From Cladophialophora immunda (lineage: Eukaryota > Ascomycota > Eurotiomycetes > Chaetothyriales > Herpotrichiellaceae): 64,000 bases of DNA. Below the pieces are notes generated by a model that was given only the letters and a program-made list of their open reading frames with translations, ran no database searches and was not told the DNA's origin. How positions within the stretch are numbered: position 1 is the first letter of the stretch; each line of letters starts with the position of its first letter. The translations under genes were made by a program, and so were the position numbers. The DNA lies in assembly GCF_000835495.1 (NCBI RefSeq), contig NW_015622544.1, positions 5,484,855 through 5,548,854 of the forward strand, written 5' to 3'. This document shows, piece after piece, positions 10,810 through 22,500 of the stretch.

Positions 10810-12459
10810 ATGATGCACGCCGGAGAACTCATCTTGAGCCATTCGTTGGCTTTCGCAGCCTCTGCCTTGTCGTTGCTGGTCGTGGCTTTCTTCCTCAAGC
10901 GCTATCTTCGCCTCCGCCACATCCCAGGCCCGTTCCTTGCCGCGTTGACAGATTTTTGGTTCACCTATAGATTCTGGACAGGCACAAACTTTGCTCAGCT
11001 CACCACGGAATTGCACCTCAAATATGGGCCCGTGGTGAGGCTGGGGCCAAACCGGTTGATCTTCAGCAAGGCGTCGGCGATTCCTGTGATATACAGGACG
11101 ACTGATGTCATGCCAAAGGTGAGCTGACCTCGTTCCGAAAAACCGTCTCAAGCAGGCCTTCCGCAAAGGCTCATTCGACTTTGACTAGTCCTCGTTCTAT
11201 CTCCCATTCCGAGTCATGATCCGGGGCCGTGAAATCACCTCTTTCATCAGCATCCTCGACGAGAAGCGAATGAGTGCCGTCAAACGTCTTCTGCTGGGCA
11301 ATTTCACCATCAATTCCTTCCTCCGACAAGAGTCGGAGCTCGACCATACAATCTCCTCGCTGGTCAAATACCTCGACGATACCAAAACCGACGTCGCAAT
11401 CGGCACCACGCTGGGGTATTGGGCTTTTGACACCATTTCGCGCGTCGCCTTGACCGAGGACCAAGCCTTCTTGAGCCAGCAACAGGACTTTGGAAACACG
11501 ATCGCGGGCGCTGCCGAGCGCATCACGCACCAGCAATACTGGGGACCCATGCCAACGTTGGAACGGTGGCTGTTCAAGAACCCCATCATGCAAAGAATGG
11601 AGAAATCGTCGATGCTGGGCGCCCTTGCCGCGCAGAGGTTGCAGAAAAGATTGCGCGAAGAAAAGGACTTGGACAGCGAGCTCGACCTCCTGGGAAAATA
11701 TCTGGCGGCCAGTCGAAGAGCCCCCGAGCTGATCAAGACCAGTGACGTAGTAGGCTTCCTGGTGTCGACGATGCACGCCGGGAGCGAGACTATTGGACAG
11801 ACTACGGCTAGCATCCTCGTAACCCTATTGCGGCATCCAGACAAAATGGAGAAGCTGGAGAAGGAGATCCTCTCGGCATCGCTAAGTGACTTACCGCAGT
11901 TCTCTGAGGTGCAGAGCCTTCCCTACCTAGATGGTGTCATTCGGGAGTCTCTTAGGCTGAACAGATCTGGCTCGGGCATCCTGGAACGGACAGTCCCGGA
12001 TCCTGGGGCCACGATCGACGGCGTTTGGGTGCCTGGCGGCACTGATGTCTCAGTTAGCACGGCGGCATTGAGCAGAGACGCTGACGTATTCGGGGCCGAT
12101 CCTGAGCGATTCATACCAGAGCGATGGATCGGGCTCAGCGACGAGGAGGTCAAGCGGATGGATCACGCGGATCTCAGCTTCAGCACCGGACGGCGGATTT
12201 GCATTGGGCGTAATCTGGCTATGATCGAAATGAAAAAGGCAGTGGCGCGGCTAGTCAAGACTTTCAAGGTAAGCCTGATCACTACTGAACGCATGGATAC
12301 GCGGAATAAGCGTGCTGAACAAGCTGAAAGGTGACGCCCACCAATCCCAACGATAACCTTCAACCGATCGTGCGGGGGTCCAGACGACCATTCTACAACA
12401 CAAAGCTGGATTTCCGAAGACGAGGGGTAGAGTTCGTGGAGGAGAAGATGGTAGCTTGA
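10810..12459 (+). CDS. Cytochrome P450 monooxygenase (pisatin demethylase/benzoate hydroxylase-like group)
   Basis: Exons 10810-11118, 11189-12268 and 12331-12459 give 505 residues. The N-terminus has one membrane anchor (HSLAFAASALSLLVVAFFLK) followed by the proline hinge RHIPGPFLAALTDFW. Diagnostic motifs are all present: I-helix 'MHAGSETIGQTTA' (AGxxT), K-helix 'ESLR', 'DPERFIPERW', and the haem loop FSTGRRICIG with the thiolate cysteine at about residue 441. The opening 'KYGPVVRLGPNRL' block is typical of fungal microsomal P450s related to pisatin demethylase. Two methionines open the frame (10810 and 10813). It would sit in the ER and need NADPH-P450 reductase. No biosynthetic core enzyme lies beside it, so detoxification or catabolism is as likely as secondary metabolism. 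Confidence 0.9.
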
Positions 12460-12653
12460 GAAGGATGAGCCAGTGACACAGGGTCGACTGAGGGATGGAT
12501 GACGGAGATAAAAGTTCCTCGCGAGCCTCGTACGAGTGAGGGATTGATTTTGATATCGCAAATTTAAAGCGGCGTGAACTTTGTTCCGTTGCCGTGGCAG
12601 CGTGTCCGGTTGCGGACAACCGTAAACACCACAACGACTTCCTTCCAAACCCA

Positions 12654-15116
12654 ATGATGGCGACAACATCCCTTTCGACTAAAGCAGACCAGAGCAGACC
12701 AGCAGCCATGTGTGCGTACTCGTCCGAAGACGACCTTCCAGACCTCAGCGCTATCTTCGCGCCCAAGCCGTTAATGGCCACCGGAACGAATACCGGACTG
12801 CGACGATCCCCACGCAAGAAGCCCTTGGCTGGGGAGCCTATATCGCCCCAGAAGAGACCACGAGATGTGCCGGCTTCATTCAAGAAAGCTGAACCCAATA
12901 ACTCCCGGCTCCCAGTCAAGAACCGTTGTCGCAAAGAAGCCACGAAGCCTGGAGAGACAAACCCGTCCATCCTCAGAGACATCCCGCTTCTCCCTCGAAA
13001 TCTCACTGTTGCCGAGACCCATGTCACCTCCAGCAATCGCCGCTCTCCAGCGAGTCCCCAACGAAGTTTGAAATTGGCCCACGTAGACTCACTACTGATT
13101 CCACTGAAGGCGCTGGCTGTGGAAGACGGGGTGCCGTCACATGTGTTGGTGGATACATCGAAAAATCCTGGTCCCACGTGGCTTCAGAAGGCCGAGAAAC
13201 CAGCCATGTCTCAAATGCGAGAGGGTCCGACAAGGTTAAGAGAGGGTAGCACTCGGAAAAAGATGTCGGCGTCAAATCGTGCGAGCAGATTCGTCTTAAA
13301 GGAGGCTCGATGCAACGATGACGACGAGGATTCAGGCAGAGGTGACGAAGAAGACGAAGATACCGATTTGAGCGGCTTCATTGTCGACGACAACGCGGAA
13401 CTGAGCTACTACGAATCTTCAGCGTCAAGTTCGGATAATGATTATACAGGGCCAAAAATGAAAGTCCCGCCAGCACGCCCGCGAAGAAGACTGCACCGTG
13501 GATCGCCAACTCGGCGGCGCCTCAGCTTCGGCGATCACGAGGGGTCGGATAAGGAGAACCATCCGGCAGAGACACTATCAAATGCCCTGAGAGATATCTC
13601 CCTGAATGGCAAGGAATCCAACATGGACAGAGGAGAAATTGAAGTGATCGATCTCACCTCGTCCCCGACCATTCCTCCGGAGACCAAGGTCAAGACACTA
13701 CCCAGTTTACTCTCACCTCAAACTCATTATACCGTCCCGTCGGAGGATCCTTTCCAAGACCCGAATCCTTTCAAGAACTTCGATGCCCATCTTCAGCTCC
13801 CCCCGCCCGCCTCCGAGCCTGCCCTGATGATTCCCTCCAAGGAGCAGCTCGTCGACCCTGATTCTGACGATAGCTCTGGAGGCGTGCCAGAGAAGCCCAT
13901 CGACAGAACGGAAGACCGCTTCAAGACACCGCCTGCCACACCACCCAGGTCGCCTTCGAAACTCAAGTCACCCTCAAAGTTGCTATCCCCTTCCAAGCGA
14001 CAGGCGATCCCACATTCGCCGCATCGCCAGAGTATGGATGCGTTCTGGGATCATAATGTGATCAACGACTGGAATGATGAATACTCTCCGAAGAAGGCAC
14101 CGGCAACGTCTCCAAGGAAAGGTCTCCTCGGTCGGTTTCAAGTGTGGTCGGACTCAGGCGATGAGGAGGAAGACAAATCTGTGGACAGTTCTGATTCCCT
14201 GCCTAGTCCTTGCTTGTCACCACGCAAGTTACGATCACCGAGCAAAAGCCCGCAGAAGGAAGAAAAGAAACGGTTAGCAGAAGAGAAACGGGCTGCTGCA
14301 GCACGGAAGAAGGCCTTCGACTCTCAGAAACAACAACTTGCACGGGACCTGTTACATGAGCTCGATGAAAAGGTTGCCGATTCCCAACTCGACCGACTGT
14401 CGTCCAGCACCGGCGGTGTGCGTATCATCTGGTCCAAAACGCTGCGTTCAACAGCTGGCCGAGCAAACTGGAAAAGAACTGTCACCAAGCCCTCTTGTTC
14501 GCCCGTCAAAGGCAACAACATGCACGACTTTACTGGCCCAGGAGCGAAGGTGCAACATTTTGCGACGATTGAACTGGCCGAGAAGATCATCGACTGCGAA
14601 GACCGTTTGGTCAACACACTCGCGCACGAGTTCTGCCATCTGACGAACTTTATGATCAGTAACGTGCGCGATCAACCCCATGGTGCAAGTTTCAAAGAGT
14701 GGGCTGCGAGAGTCACATCACATTTGCGAGCGACCGATGTTGAGTCATGGAGGAACGTGCAAGTCACAACCAAACACAGCTACGCCATCAATCACAAGTA
14801 TCTCTGGGTCTGCGTCGGCCGCAAGGAGAGGTCTGCCGCGATGGACCTTCTCAACTTGGACGAGGAGGAGGGATGTGGAGCCGAATATGGGCGACATAGT
14901 AAGAGTGTTGATGTCGAGAAACATCGATGTGGGAAGTGTAAAGGGAGACTCGTACAGGTGAGGCCAAAGCCTAGAGCGAGTCCCGTCAAGAAAGGAACAA
15001 AAGCAACCAACGGCGCCGCCCTGAAGAGGGAAGAGAGTGCCGAGAGCACAACCTCGAATAGTAGCGGGAGTAGTGGGCTGGGCCGGATGATTGAGACGAT
15101 CGAGCTGAGCGACTGA
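12654..15116 (+). CDS. SprT-like metalloprotease domain protein (GCNA/SPRTN-type)
   Basis: Single exon of 820 residues from ATG 12654 (a second ATG follows directly). Roughly the first 560 residues are low-complexity, Ser/Pro/Asp/Glu-rich and probably disordered, with repeated 'SPSK' phosphosite-like motifs. A KEN sequence (SDKENHP) sits near residue 299, a possible APC/C degron. The C-terminal SprT domain holds the zinc-protease signature HEFCH at residues 658-662 (ATLE...VNTLAHEFCHL context), followed by 'GASFKEWAARV' and a zinc-ribbon-like region with CGAEYGRHS and HRCGKCKGRL. Human SPRTN and GCNA are related proteases that clear DNA-protein crosslinks, so a nuclear DNA-repair role is a reasonable inference. 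The gene starts 194 bp after the P450 stop, in the same direction. Confidence 0.88.
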   Translation: MMATTSLSTKADQSRPAAMCAYSSEDDLPDLSAIFAPKPLMATGTNTGLRRSPRKKPLAGEPISPQKRPRDVPASFKKAEPNNSRLPVKNRCRKEATKPGETNPSILRDIPLLPRNLTVAETHVTSSNRRSPASPQRSLKLAHVDSLLIPLKALAVEDGVPSHVLVDTSKNPGPTWLQKAEKPAMSQMREGPTRLREGSTRKKMSASNRASRFVLKEARCNDDDEDSGRGDEEDEDTDLSGFIVDDNAELSYYESSASSSDNDYTGPKMKVPPARPRRRLHRGSPTRRRLSFGDHEGSDKENHPAETLSNALRDISLNGKESNMDRGEIEVIDLTSSPTIPPETKVKTLPSLLSPQTHYTVPSEDPFQDPNPFKNFDAHLQLPPPASEPALMIPSKEQLVDPDSDDSSGGVPEKPIDRTEDRFKTPPATPPRSPSKLKSPSKLLSPSKRQAIPHSPHRQSMDAFWDHNVINDWNDEYSPKKAPATSPRKGLLGRFQVWSDSGDEEEDKSVDSSDSLPSPCLSPRKLRSPSKSPQKEEKKRLAEEKRAAAARKKAFDSQKQQLARDLLHELDEKVADSQLDRLSSSTGGVRIIWSKTLRSTAGRANWKRTVTKPSCSPVKGNNMHDFTGPGAKVQHFATIELAEKIIDCEDRLVNTLAHEFCHLTNFMISNVRDQPHGASFKEWAARVTSHLRATDVESWRNVQVTTKHSYAINHKYLWVCVGRKERSAAMDLLNLDEEEGCGAEYGRHSKSVDVEKHRCGKCKGRLVQVRPKPRASPVKKGTKATNGAALKREESAESTTSNSSGSSGLGRMIETIELSD

Positions 15117-15803
15117 CCGATTGATTTGTCACTGTGAGTTGGATTAGGTGTTGGGAGGACGCGTTGCCGTCCGACGTCGTTCGAGCGACGTCCATAAATA
15201 CTCAGAAGGAGGCTTTTTGGAGTCGAGGGATTGGATCGTGCTTTCGCCCCGGGCTGTATATGTACCAGGCATATGATATGAGCGAGAGTGCGGCGTTGAT
15301 GCTAGGAATGTCCACCAAGACAGCTGTGAGAAATCATGTGAGCTCAATGTGAGCTTTCGAGTCCCGTTCGGTTAACCCTGTCTTCTCTCTGTCCTGCCCA
15401 GCAAGCGTTGAACGAATCGTCGGTGACCCGCAAAGCGTGAGCATTGTGTCTATGATTCTTTGGATTTGGATTTGTCGCTATCTAATGTGACTACCTAAGT
15501 AGCTACTGTCGAGCATTTGCTGTAGCTACTACTAACCTACATACGCGGGACGTGGACTATCCCATTGCATGGTGAAAGAGTACAGTGGGTGGTGTCTCTC
15601 TTGATCTGGTTGCCTCTACCAACCTGTTTTGTCCTTCTCCCTTTCTTATTCCCATTCCCGTTCCCATTTCCTCCCTCCTTGGGGAGTGGAGGTCCGTGAT
15701 AACCATACCTTTCTTCCATCCAAACACATTCCAAACGGCGCGCGTGGTATTTTATTCATGGGGGTCATGTCGTGTCGTGTCCTGTCGGATCCATCCCCCT
15801 TCT
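15117..15803. other. Convergent intergenic region, nothing recognised
   Basis: About 690 bases between the 3' ends of the SprT-like gene (plus) and MOG1 (minus). It includes a repetitive stretch of 'gtagctac'-type words around 15490-15540. No coding signal is visible. Confidence 0.5.
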
Positions 15804-16942
15804 TCAGGCGTTGAAGAGGCTCCAGTCCCGGACGGCCAAGGTGCCGACGATGCGGGCCAGGATGTCGCGCGCGTGGCCGACCTCCTGGGCGATCATGGCC
15901 TCGGTGCCGCTGCTGCCGCCACCGGCGGAGGACGCCGAGCCCATGCGCTGGCCGGCCTCGACGAACTCCTTGACGGGGACGTTGACGCGCACGCACACAT
16001 CGGCGTTGTAGGGCGGGAGCCGCACCAGCAGCGCGAGCTGGTGCACCAGCGACGTCGGGTCGGGGCGTGGTTGTGACTGCTGTTGGGAGGAGGGCGCTGG
16101 TGCCGTCGTCCGACGCGCCGCCATTTCGTGGCTGTTGATGTTCCCCGCCAGCATGTACGCCGGGTAGCCGGCCAGGCTGGGGTCGACCATCTGCACGGGC
16201 TGCGGGTTCGGCAGGGGCGAGGCCAGCGTGTCCGGCGGCGAGATCACGTCTGTGAAGTGGTACTTTGCGGCCTCGGCGTCCAGCTCCTCCCCTCCCTGTG
16301 GAGTTTGGGAGGTCGCGGCCGCGGCCCTTCCGTTGACGATGGTCTGGCTGACGGCCGTCGTGGTCGTGGTCGTGGTCGTCCCGTCCGGCGCGGTGGTGGT
16401 CGAGGTGGTGGTTGTCGGGCCCGGCGAGGGACTGGGATTCGCGGCGCCGCCGGGCCGCACGTAGTCGTTGATCTCGAAGATGATAGACGTCAGCGTCGTC
16501 GGCGAGAGGAAGACTTCTTGGTGGTCCGGGATCTGGCGGATGTCGCTGTCGAATATCATCAGTTGTTACTCGGTCCGCGCAAGAATCTCCGTAGAGAACA
16601 AAGTCAGGTGGGTAGACATGCGCCCTGCTCGAAGGAAAGATGATGGCATGCCCCGTGCCAAAAGGGAAGTAAAAAGGAGACCAGCCCGTATGCTGAATAC
16701 GAGCAGGCCGGTTTCCTCAGTGCCCCTTTGCCTCGCTCCCTCTGCTCCGCTGTCTTCTATCATCTATCCACGTTGCCGTTGGCCCCAGCCCGGAGCCGAC
16801 TCTCACAAAGCAGTTTTCGATATGGCACCAACGCAATCTGTCTAAGAGAGACTCACCTTGAATCAATCAATTCCACGGGCAATTCCACCGTTATCGCCCC
16901 TCCATAAAGCTCACGGGTGCCGTACGTGGTGGCACTGGCCAT
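15804..16942 (-). CDS. MOG1: Ran-interacting nuclear import factor Mog1
   Basis: Exon 1 (16942-16857) encodes MASATTYGTRELYGGAITVE and exon 2 (16545-15804) continues SSDIRQIPDHQEVFLSPTTL; together 275 residues. The blocks 'ELYGGAI', 'LP..LIDSSDIRQIPDHQEVF' and 'SIIFEINDYV' are the hallmark of Mog1/RANGRF, which binds the GTPase Ran and stimulates nucleotide release during nuclear protein import. The end (VREVGHARDILARIVGTLAV-like helix, WSLFNA) also fits. Two odd points: the intron is 311 bp, longer than most here, and the body is expanded by a Thr-rich insert (TTTTSTTTAPDG..TTTTTTTTA) of roughly 40 residues plus Ser/Gln/Pro-rich linkers, so the protein exceeds the usual size of about 190-220 residues. 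Confidence 0.88.
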
Positions 16943-17694
16943 GATTATCCCTGGCCAAAGCGGAGAAATAATTGTTTTTGTGTGTGTTTGGGGGGGGGGG
17001 GGCTGAGAGGTGTGATATTGAATGCTGAAGTTGACCAGAGATGGCCGGAAAGGAGACAAAGTCGGTCGGTGTTGACAATCACACACTTCTGCTCCCCTTG
17101 GGCCAAAGATGCTCAAAAGAACCAAAGCCGGGAGAGAACAGAGAGAGTGGTCAGAGGATGGGGACCTGCTAAGGTTTGTGACATCTGGGTTCTTTCACCA
17201 ACAGGCAGCACAGCGCAGGTTGTAGCCTGGATGGTTCTATGAGTGCGCCTCAGGCATTCCTGTACTGTCCATAGTCACGACCAGTGTTCCAAGATTCTGA
17301 AATCATTCCAGCGGTTCCCTAGAGATATTCTATCGTCCCTTCAAGAGAATCAGCTTGCATACTAGGCGAGTGGTCTGACCATGTTCAGCCGACAATCATC
17401 CGACTACATCCATCCACGCAAGGCTGCGCATTGTGATGCACAGAGGACATGTAGCACACGGCGAGATAGGGCTGTTTGACTATGTTTCGATTGTTTTTGT
17501 CTTTCATTGGGATTACTCCCTAGACCAACTGAATTGGGTGCTCGCTAAACTCCACTGATGCCGTCAATTACATCGCCAATGACCGAAGTAAGTGGCAAGC
17601 TGTGACTATGTAGGACCCTGCAAACCCATATGAACAAGCCCGAATCGCTGTTAACCAATGTAACTACACGCATCTTCCACTCGCCTCCAGACCC
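16943..17694. other. Intergenic region with a G13 tract
   Basis: This region is upstream of MOG1 and downstream of the GH72 gene, both on the minus strand. An uninterrupted run of 13 G (16990-17002) lies about 50 bases upstream of the MOG1 ATG, so it is C-rich in the transcribed orientation. No gene is recognised. Confidence 0.6.
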
Positions 17695-19592
17695 CTACAA
17701 CAGAATCATACCGGCTCCCGAAACAAAAGCGATCGTGAGGTAAACCACGAGCTGCAGAGCGCCCATGTGGCCGGGAGCGGAAGCTCCAGGGATACCGGCG
17801 TTGGACGTGCTGCCGCTGCCACCAGAACCGGAACCAGAGCTAGAGCCAGAGCTGGAGCCCGAGCTCGATCCAGATCCACCCGTGCCGCTGGGTGCCGAGG
17901 TGACTGTGCCAGTGCCTGCATTACCAGCCTGGCTGATCAATGTCGCGCAGCTTCCACTCGGGCTGGTAGGAGACGCGGTCGTGGCAGATCCACTGAAGTC
18001 GCAGGCCGACGCACCGTTTCCTTGGGCGGCTTGTTGCTCGTAGTAGCTGTTGAGCGCCCACCCGAGTTGTTGCTGAGGATTGCACATGCCATAGGCACCA
18101 TAGTCGCCCGTGGTGGCGTTGGCGGCAATACCGTCGCAGACACCATCGGCAAGGCCGCAAACAATGCCAAACAAGTCACCAACATCGTCGGTGGCAACGT
18201 TGTTCGGTCGGCAGGTCAAGGCGTCGAACATGCATTGGCAGAGTTCTTCGTTGGGGGTAGGAGGTAGGCTCGACGACGCTTGCCAATCCGCGCCCACGGT
18301 CGGGCAAGAAGCAGGGGCGGTATTGGTGGGAGTGTAGTCGTTGGCATTGACGCCAGTCGGATCGATTTGTGCAATCTGGCTGGACAAGGCGTTGAAGTCG
18401 GCTAGAGTGCTCACTGAATCGCCGGAAACGGTGACCAGACCTAACTGGCCGTTAGCATGAGGTCAACGAAATCAAAGGGTTCCCTAGCTCACCGTAGTCA
18501 TTTGCCTCCTGGAAGTACATGTAAACAATGCCGCCCGACCAGACAGGGCTCATTTGAGGGCCATACAATGCCTGGACTTCGGTGAACACGCGGGGTTGAA
18601 CGGTGTTGCATCCGTACTCAGCGAAGAAGACTGGGACGTTGTAGGTCGAGAATTCCTCGGTGCGTTGATCGTAGCCAGACTGCGTGTAACTTGACTTTCC
18701 GCACCACGAGTAGATGTTGTAGCCCCAGAAATCAATGGCATCGGTCGGATTTCCGCAGTCGAAGTAATTGGCCAGATTGACACGAATATCGGCATCATCG
18801 TTGGTAGCATAGCCCACTCCTATGGGGCGGTAGTTCTGACTCTTGATGTAGGCCTTCATATCACGGACAGCAGCCTTGACGAAGGCGCTGGCATCGGTGT
18901 TGGTGTTGTTGTTGGACACCTCATTGCCGGCGAAGAAACCCAGGGTATTCTTGTATTGTGCCAGGTTGTCAATGACCGCGGTATAGCGAGCATACAGATC
19001 GTCGTTCCATGTGGGAGTGTCACGGTTGATGGAGGTGCCGGGGGAGGACAAGTCAGAAATGACATAGATGCCGGCGTCTGCAAGCATATTCATGCAATCG
19101 TCATGGTTTTGAGTCGGGTCGACCGCATAGACGCGAATGGTGTTGGTCCCCAGTTGGGTGAGGTAGGGGATGTCTCGCTGGCATGTCGAAGCATCGGCCA
19201 GAGGGTCAACATAGTTGTCACTACCGCTCGATGTTGTCCCATTGCCTAGGTAATCCTCTTTTTCACTTGTCAATGGCATTTTCAGCAAGGAGTCGAGGAG
19301 AGGAACGCACGCTGGTAGGCAACGCCTTTGATATAGCTGTATACCATGTTAGCCACAATCTCTGAAGTCCCATCAACAGCTGTACTCACAATTGTGTTCC
19401 ATTGGTTTGATAGAAGAATTTGGAGCCCTGGAGGTAGAGAAAAGTTCAGCGCAGTTCACTCTCACCGTCTGCAGGAGAATGGGTTGGTTGGCATCGTACT
19501 TTAATGACGATAGGGTCTACATCTGCATATGCGGCCTTGAAGAAAAGTGTAGCGCCAGCGACAGCAGTCGCAGCGGCCGAGAAGCCCTTCAT
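17695..19592 (-). CDS. 1,3-beta-glucanosyltransferase, GH72 with X8/CBM43 module and GPI anchor
   Basis: Five exons (19592-19500, 19427-19390, 19336-19311, 19257-18493, 18440-17695) give 555 residues. A signal peptide ([20 protein letters not shown]) is followed by '[20 protein letters not shown]' and '[12 protein letters not shown]', the standard opening of Gas/Gel/Phr enzymes. Catalytic glutamates are seen in [10 protein letters not shown] (E165) and FFAEYGCN (E266). A cysteine-rich X8 module ([16 protein letters not shown] ... [11 protein letters not shown]) follows, then a Ser/Gly-rich stretch and a hydrophobic C-terminus ([20 protein letters not shown]) expected to be replaced by GPI. 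The enzyme cuts and rejoins 1,3-beta-glucan chains outside the plasma membrane. It is transcribed divergently from FKS1, the enzyme that makes its substrate. This architecture matches the Gas1/Gel4 class; exact orthology not tested. Confidence 0.93.
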
Positions 19593-22500
19593 GGCGATGA
19601 GAATGTGCGAGAAAAGTAGTTAAACAGAGAGAAGAAGTCTTTCAAGAGCGCGCGCCCGTGCGGCTAAGAGGTGTGCAGGTGTTCTTGAGATCCCTGATAG
19701 CAGGAATGTTGTTTCCCCAGGTGAGCAACGGGGCTGGTGATACAGTAACGAGCTGTCACTGCCCAACAAGCAGGCAGGAACGAAGGACAACAAATGTTAT
19801 GGATATGGAAAAGAATGTCACGAAGGTGAATGCGAAGGCGAAGGACAACGAAGGTGGTAAACAAGGGGCGCAAGAGCGTAACAAAAAAAATCAAGTGCAG
19901 ACAAGTTCTACAGGAGGATTGACAACGACCGCGGCCTTCAGATCAAGGGGGGACAGATTTCAAGGGATGAGCGGTGGTCGCAGTCGTAGTCGTATCCTCT
20001 CTCCCCTCAATGCATGGGGTATGGTCTCCTTTCGGAGTGGGCATTATTGCGGACCAGTACGAGTCCCGCGCACACCACCCCCCTGGATGCCATTCCCCCT
20101 CCTCCCTTTCAGGCACCTCGGGCCCTCGAACCACTGGACAGAAGTCCCCAAGATTCAGTTCTCACAGGGCCTCTCCGTCTCGCCCATTCCCGCCTCCCAC
20201 GTTCTGTTCCGGGGGGCACTGGCGCACCGCTCGTAGGCGTTCCCGTTAGCACATCAGGCCCTACGGCGCACTCGTGGCAGCCCCAACAGCACCCGTTGGG
20301 GGCACCTGAAGTCGCCTAAGTCCCTCGTACCATCTATTGGTTCTCGGCCTTGTTGCAGATCTGTTTTCGATGGTGCTTCTGCCGCCATTGCCGGCGCAAC
20401 ATCGCGCAGTCGACACGCGTCCCTTCTCCATCGAGCCATCACGGAGAGGGACTGATTCGTCGAGGCTGTGCACTGCACGTCCATGGTCCGTAGCTTCTGT
20501 GATGATTTACCAGCGGCTCATTTTACTATCGACAGTGACTGAGAAATTACTGGGTGCTGTCAAGCCGGCAGGCAGGAGAAGAAAAAGAACAGAAATCGGT
20601 CCAAGAAATCATTATTAATGAATTCTGAGTGACCCCTTGGTATTACTGCCATTCCCAGCTGAAGGAACTCCTGACCGGGAAACAAACCCTCCTGCTTGGG
20701 TCGGTATTGTCAATGATATTTTCCCTCGTGGCTACAAGTACACCCCCATCCTGTCCTTCCGTCCAAGTCCGTGCAAGGAATTGATTGATGATTTGCCACA
20801 GATACTTGTAGCAAATGATGGGCGCTGGGGTGGAGGAAAGTCTCTGCATGTCTCACGGCTCATTCATCCTGGGCACTCCTCTCCAGCTCAAACAAGCACA
20901 GAGGTGTCTCGGCCTTGTAACAGAATCGAGATGATGGTGACCCTGATATGCCCACCCAGCTCCCCGCAACCTGGCTCCCATTTGCCCAGGACGAAATTGG
21001 ATTTGTCTGGCTTGCTGACCGGATCAGGATGTCGATTGGAGGACGGCCCCTTTTTCCACGGGGTGGCATCCAATGGCCAGGGGCATTGCACGCCCGACGT
21101 GATCCTTTCTTCATTGAACCATTTAACCCCTGGGACATGACGACTCCTGGCTCTCGGTCAGTCCATGCCGCGCTGGTCCACCTGAAATAGCAATTCGCCA
21201 CTCCAAGCCGGTCCCAGCACCTACAGGTATTGTTCCTAACAAAGCTTGTTTCACCCGTGGCTCCAGAGCTTGACACTAAATGCCATGTCTCGAGGTGGAC
21301 AAAAGCAGGTTTCGCATATGTTCCCAGCATGGAGCGCTCACACAATGTTTGCAGGACCTGCTGGGTTGGACGGATTCCCAGATGATCATGGCTCCAAAGA
21401 AGACACACCCAATGACTTACCTGGCGGAAGATCAATGATAAGACCATGCTGGAACTGGATTCTCCGGATGGCTTGAGAGCATTCTCCATCAGGAAATACA
21501 GACGCTCCACCGGCGTCAATGGCTGCCGATCCGATGTCAAATAGACCCACAAAGTCAATGATGATGGCGTTCTCGGCGTCAAGCCACAGAAGCCACAGTG
21601 GGATCATGGAAGGAGAAGAACAAATGCTCGAATAATGAGTCGCACTATTATTCACAGGACATTTGTCTGCAGCACAGTGCAGACACGAGCAAATTCATGC
21701 CTCACAATGTGGTACGGAATATGGGGTACTTGTGCATGGTACAAGGATTGCCAGAGGACGTAAACCACGGCAGAAACGGACAAGGCTTGTAAACGGCATT
21801 GCATAGCAGTTTGTCTCTTTATCCCTCGCACTCATCCACGTGTCAATCCAATAGTCTACCCGTACGGAGTATACAACTCATTTAGACCTGATAACGGCTA
21901 CCTATTAAATCATACAGAATAGAATTCCGTACTCCGTACCCTACTGTAGGTACCACATGTCTAGAAGTATATCCAAAGAGTCGGTCACGGCGCCCGGAGT
22001 CAATGAGGCCGTTTGGACCGGGTGAGTATACTTGATCTCGCAGGTACTTCTGTGCATGAAGAACCCCAAAGACCGTCTTCCGGACCTGTTTGTCAGCGCC
22101 ACGATTTGTGCATCTCTTGCCCAAGACCCCGAAGGCTAGTCATCGCCCTATGCCTACGATACAGCTTATCGTCTAGCACAATGTCACTCAGATAGGACCA
22201 GATCGTGCATCCGAACAAAGAATCAGTGTTCCCGGGATGATTGTCCGTCCAACTGCATCCGCCCTCAGCAGGCCCACGGATACATGCAGATTTTTCCTGC
22301 CAGCGAAATTGTCCGAGACGCAACTGAGATCTGCAGTGTAAAAGCCCTCCACGATATGAAACACGGGTTGTGCGACCCGCGAACCAGGCAATGTCCCCGC
22401 CAACGAAACAGGATGAGCTTCATCCCTCTTCCCCATGTAGTGTATGATGACCGATTATCTTGCTGGCGATGAATTTGGTTGACCCATCGGGGAGGAGAAG

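Noticed and set aside
15804..16643. Plus-strand frames rich in Arg/Gly/Val opposite MOG1
   Set aside because: Shadow frames caused by the GC-rich, Thr-coding repeats on the minus strand.
20860..21582. 240-residue open frame on the minus strand in the FKS1/GH72 intergenic region
   Set aside because: No motif, irregular composition (many Trp, Ser, Cys runs) and no splice or start context; best read as chance.
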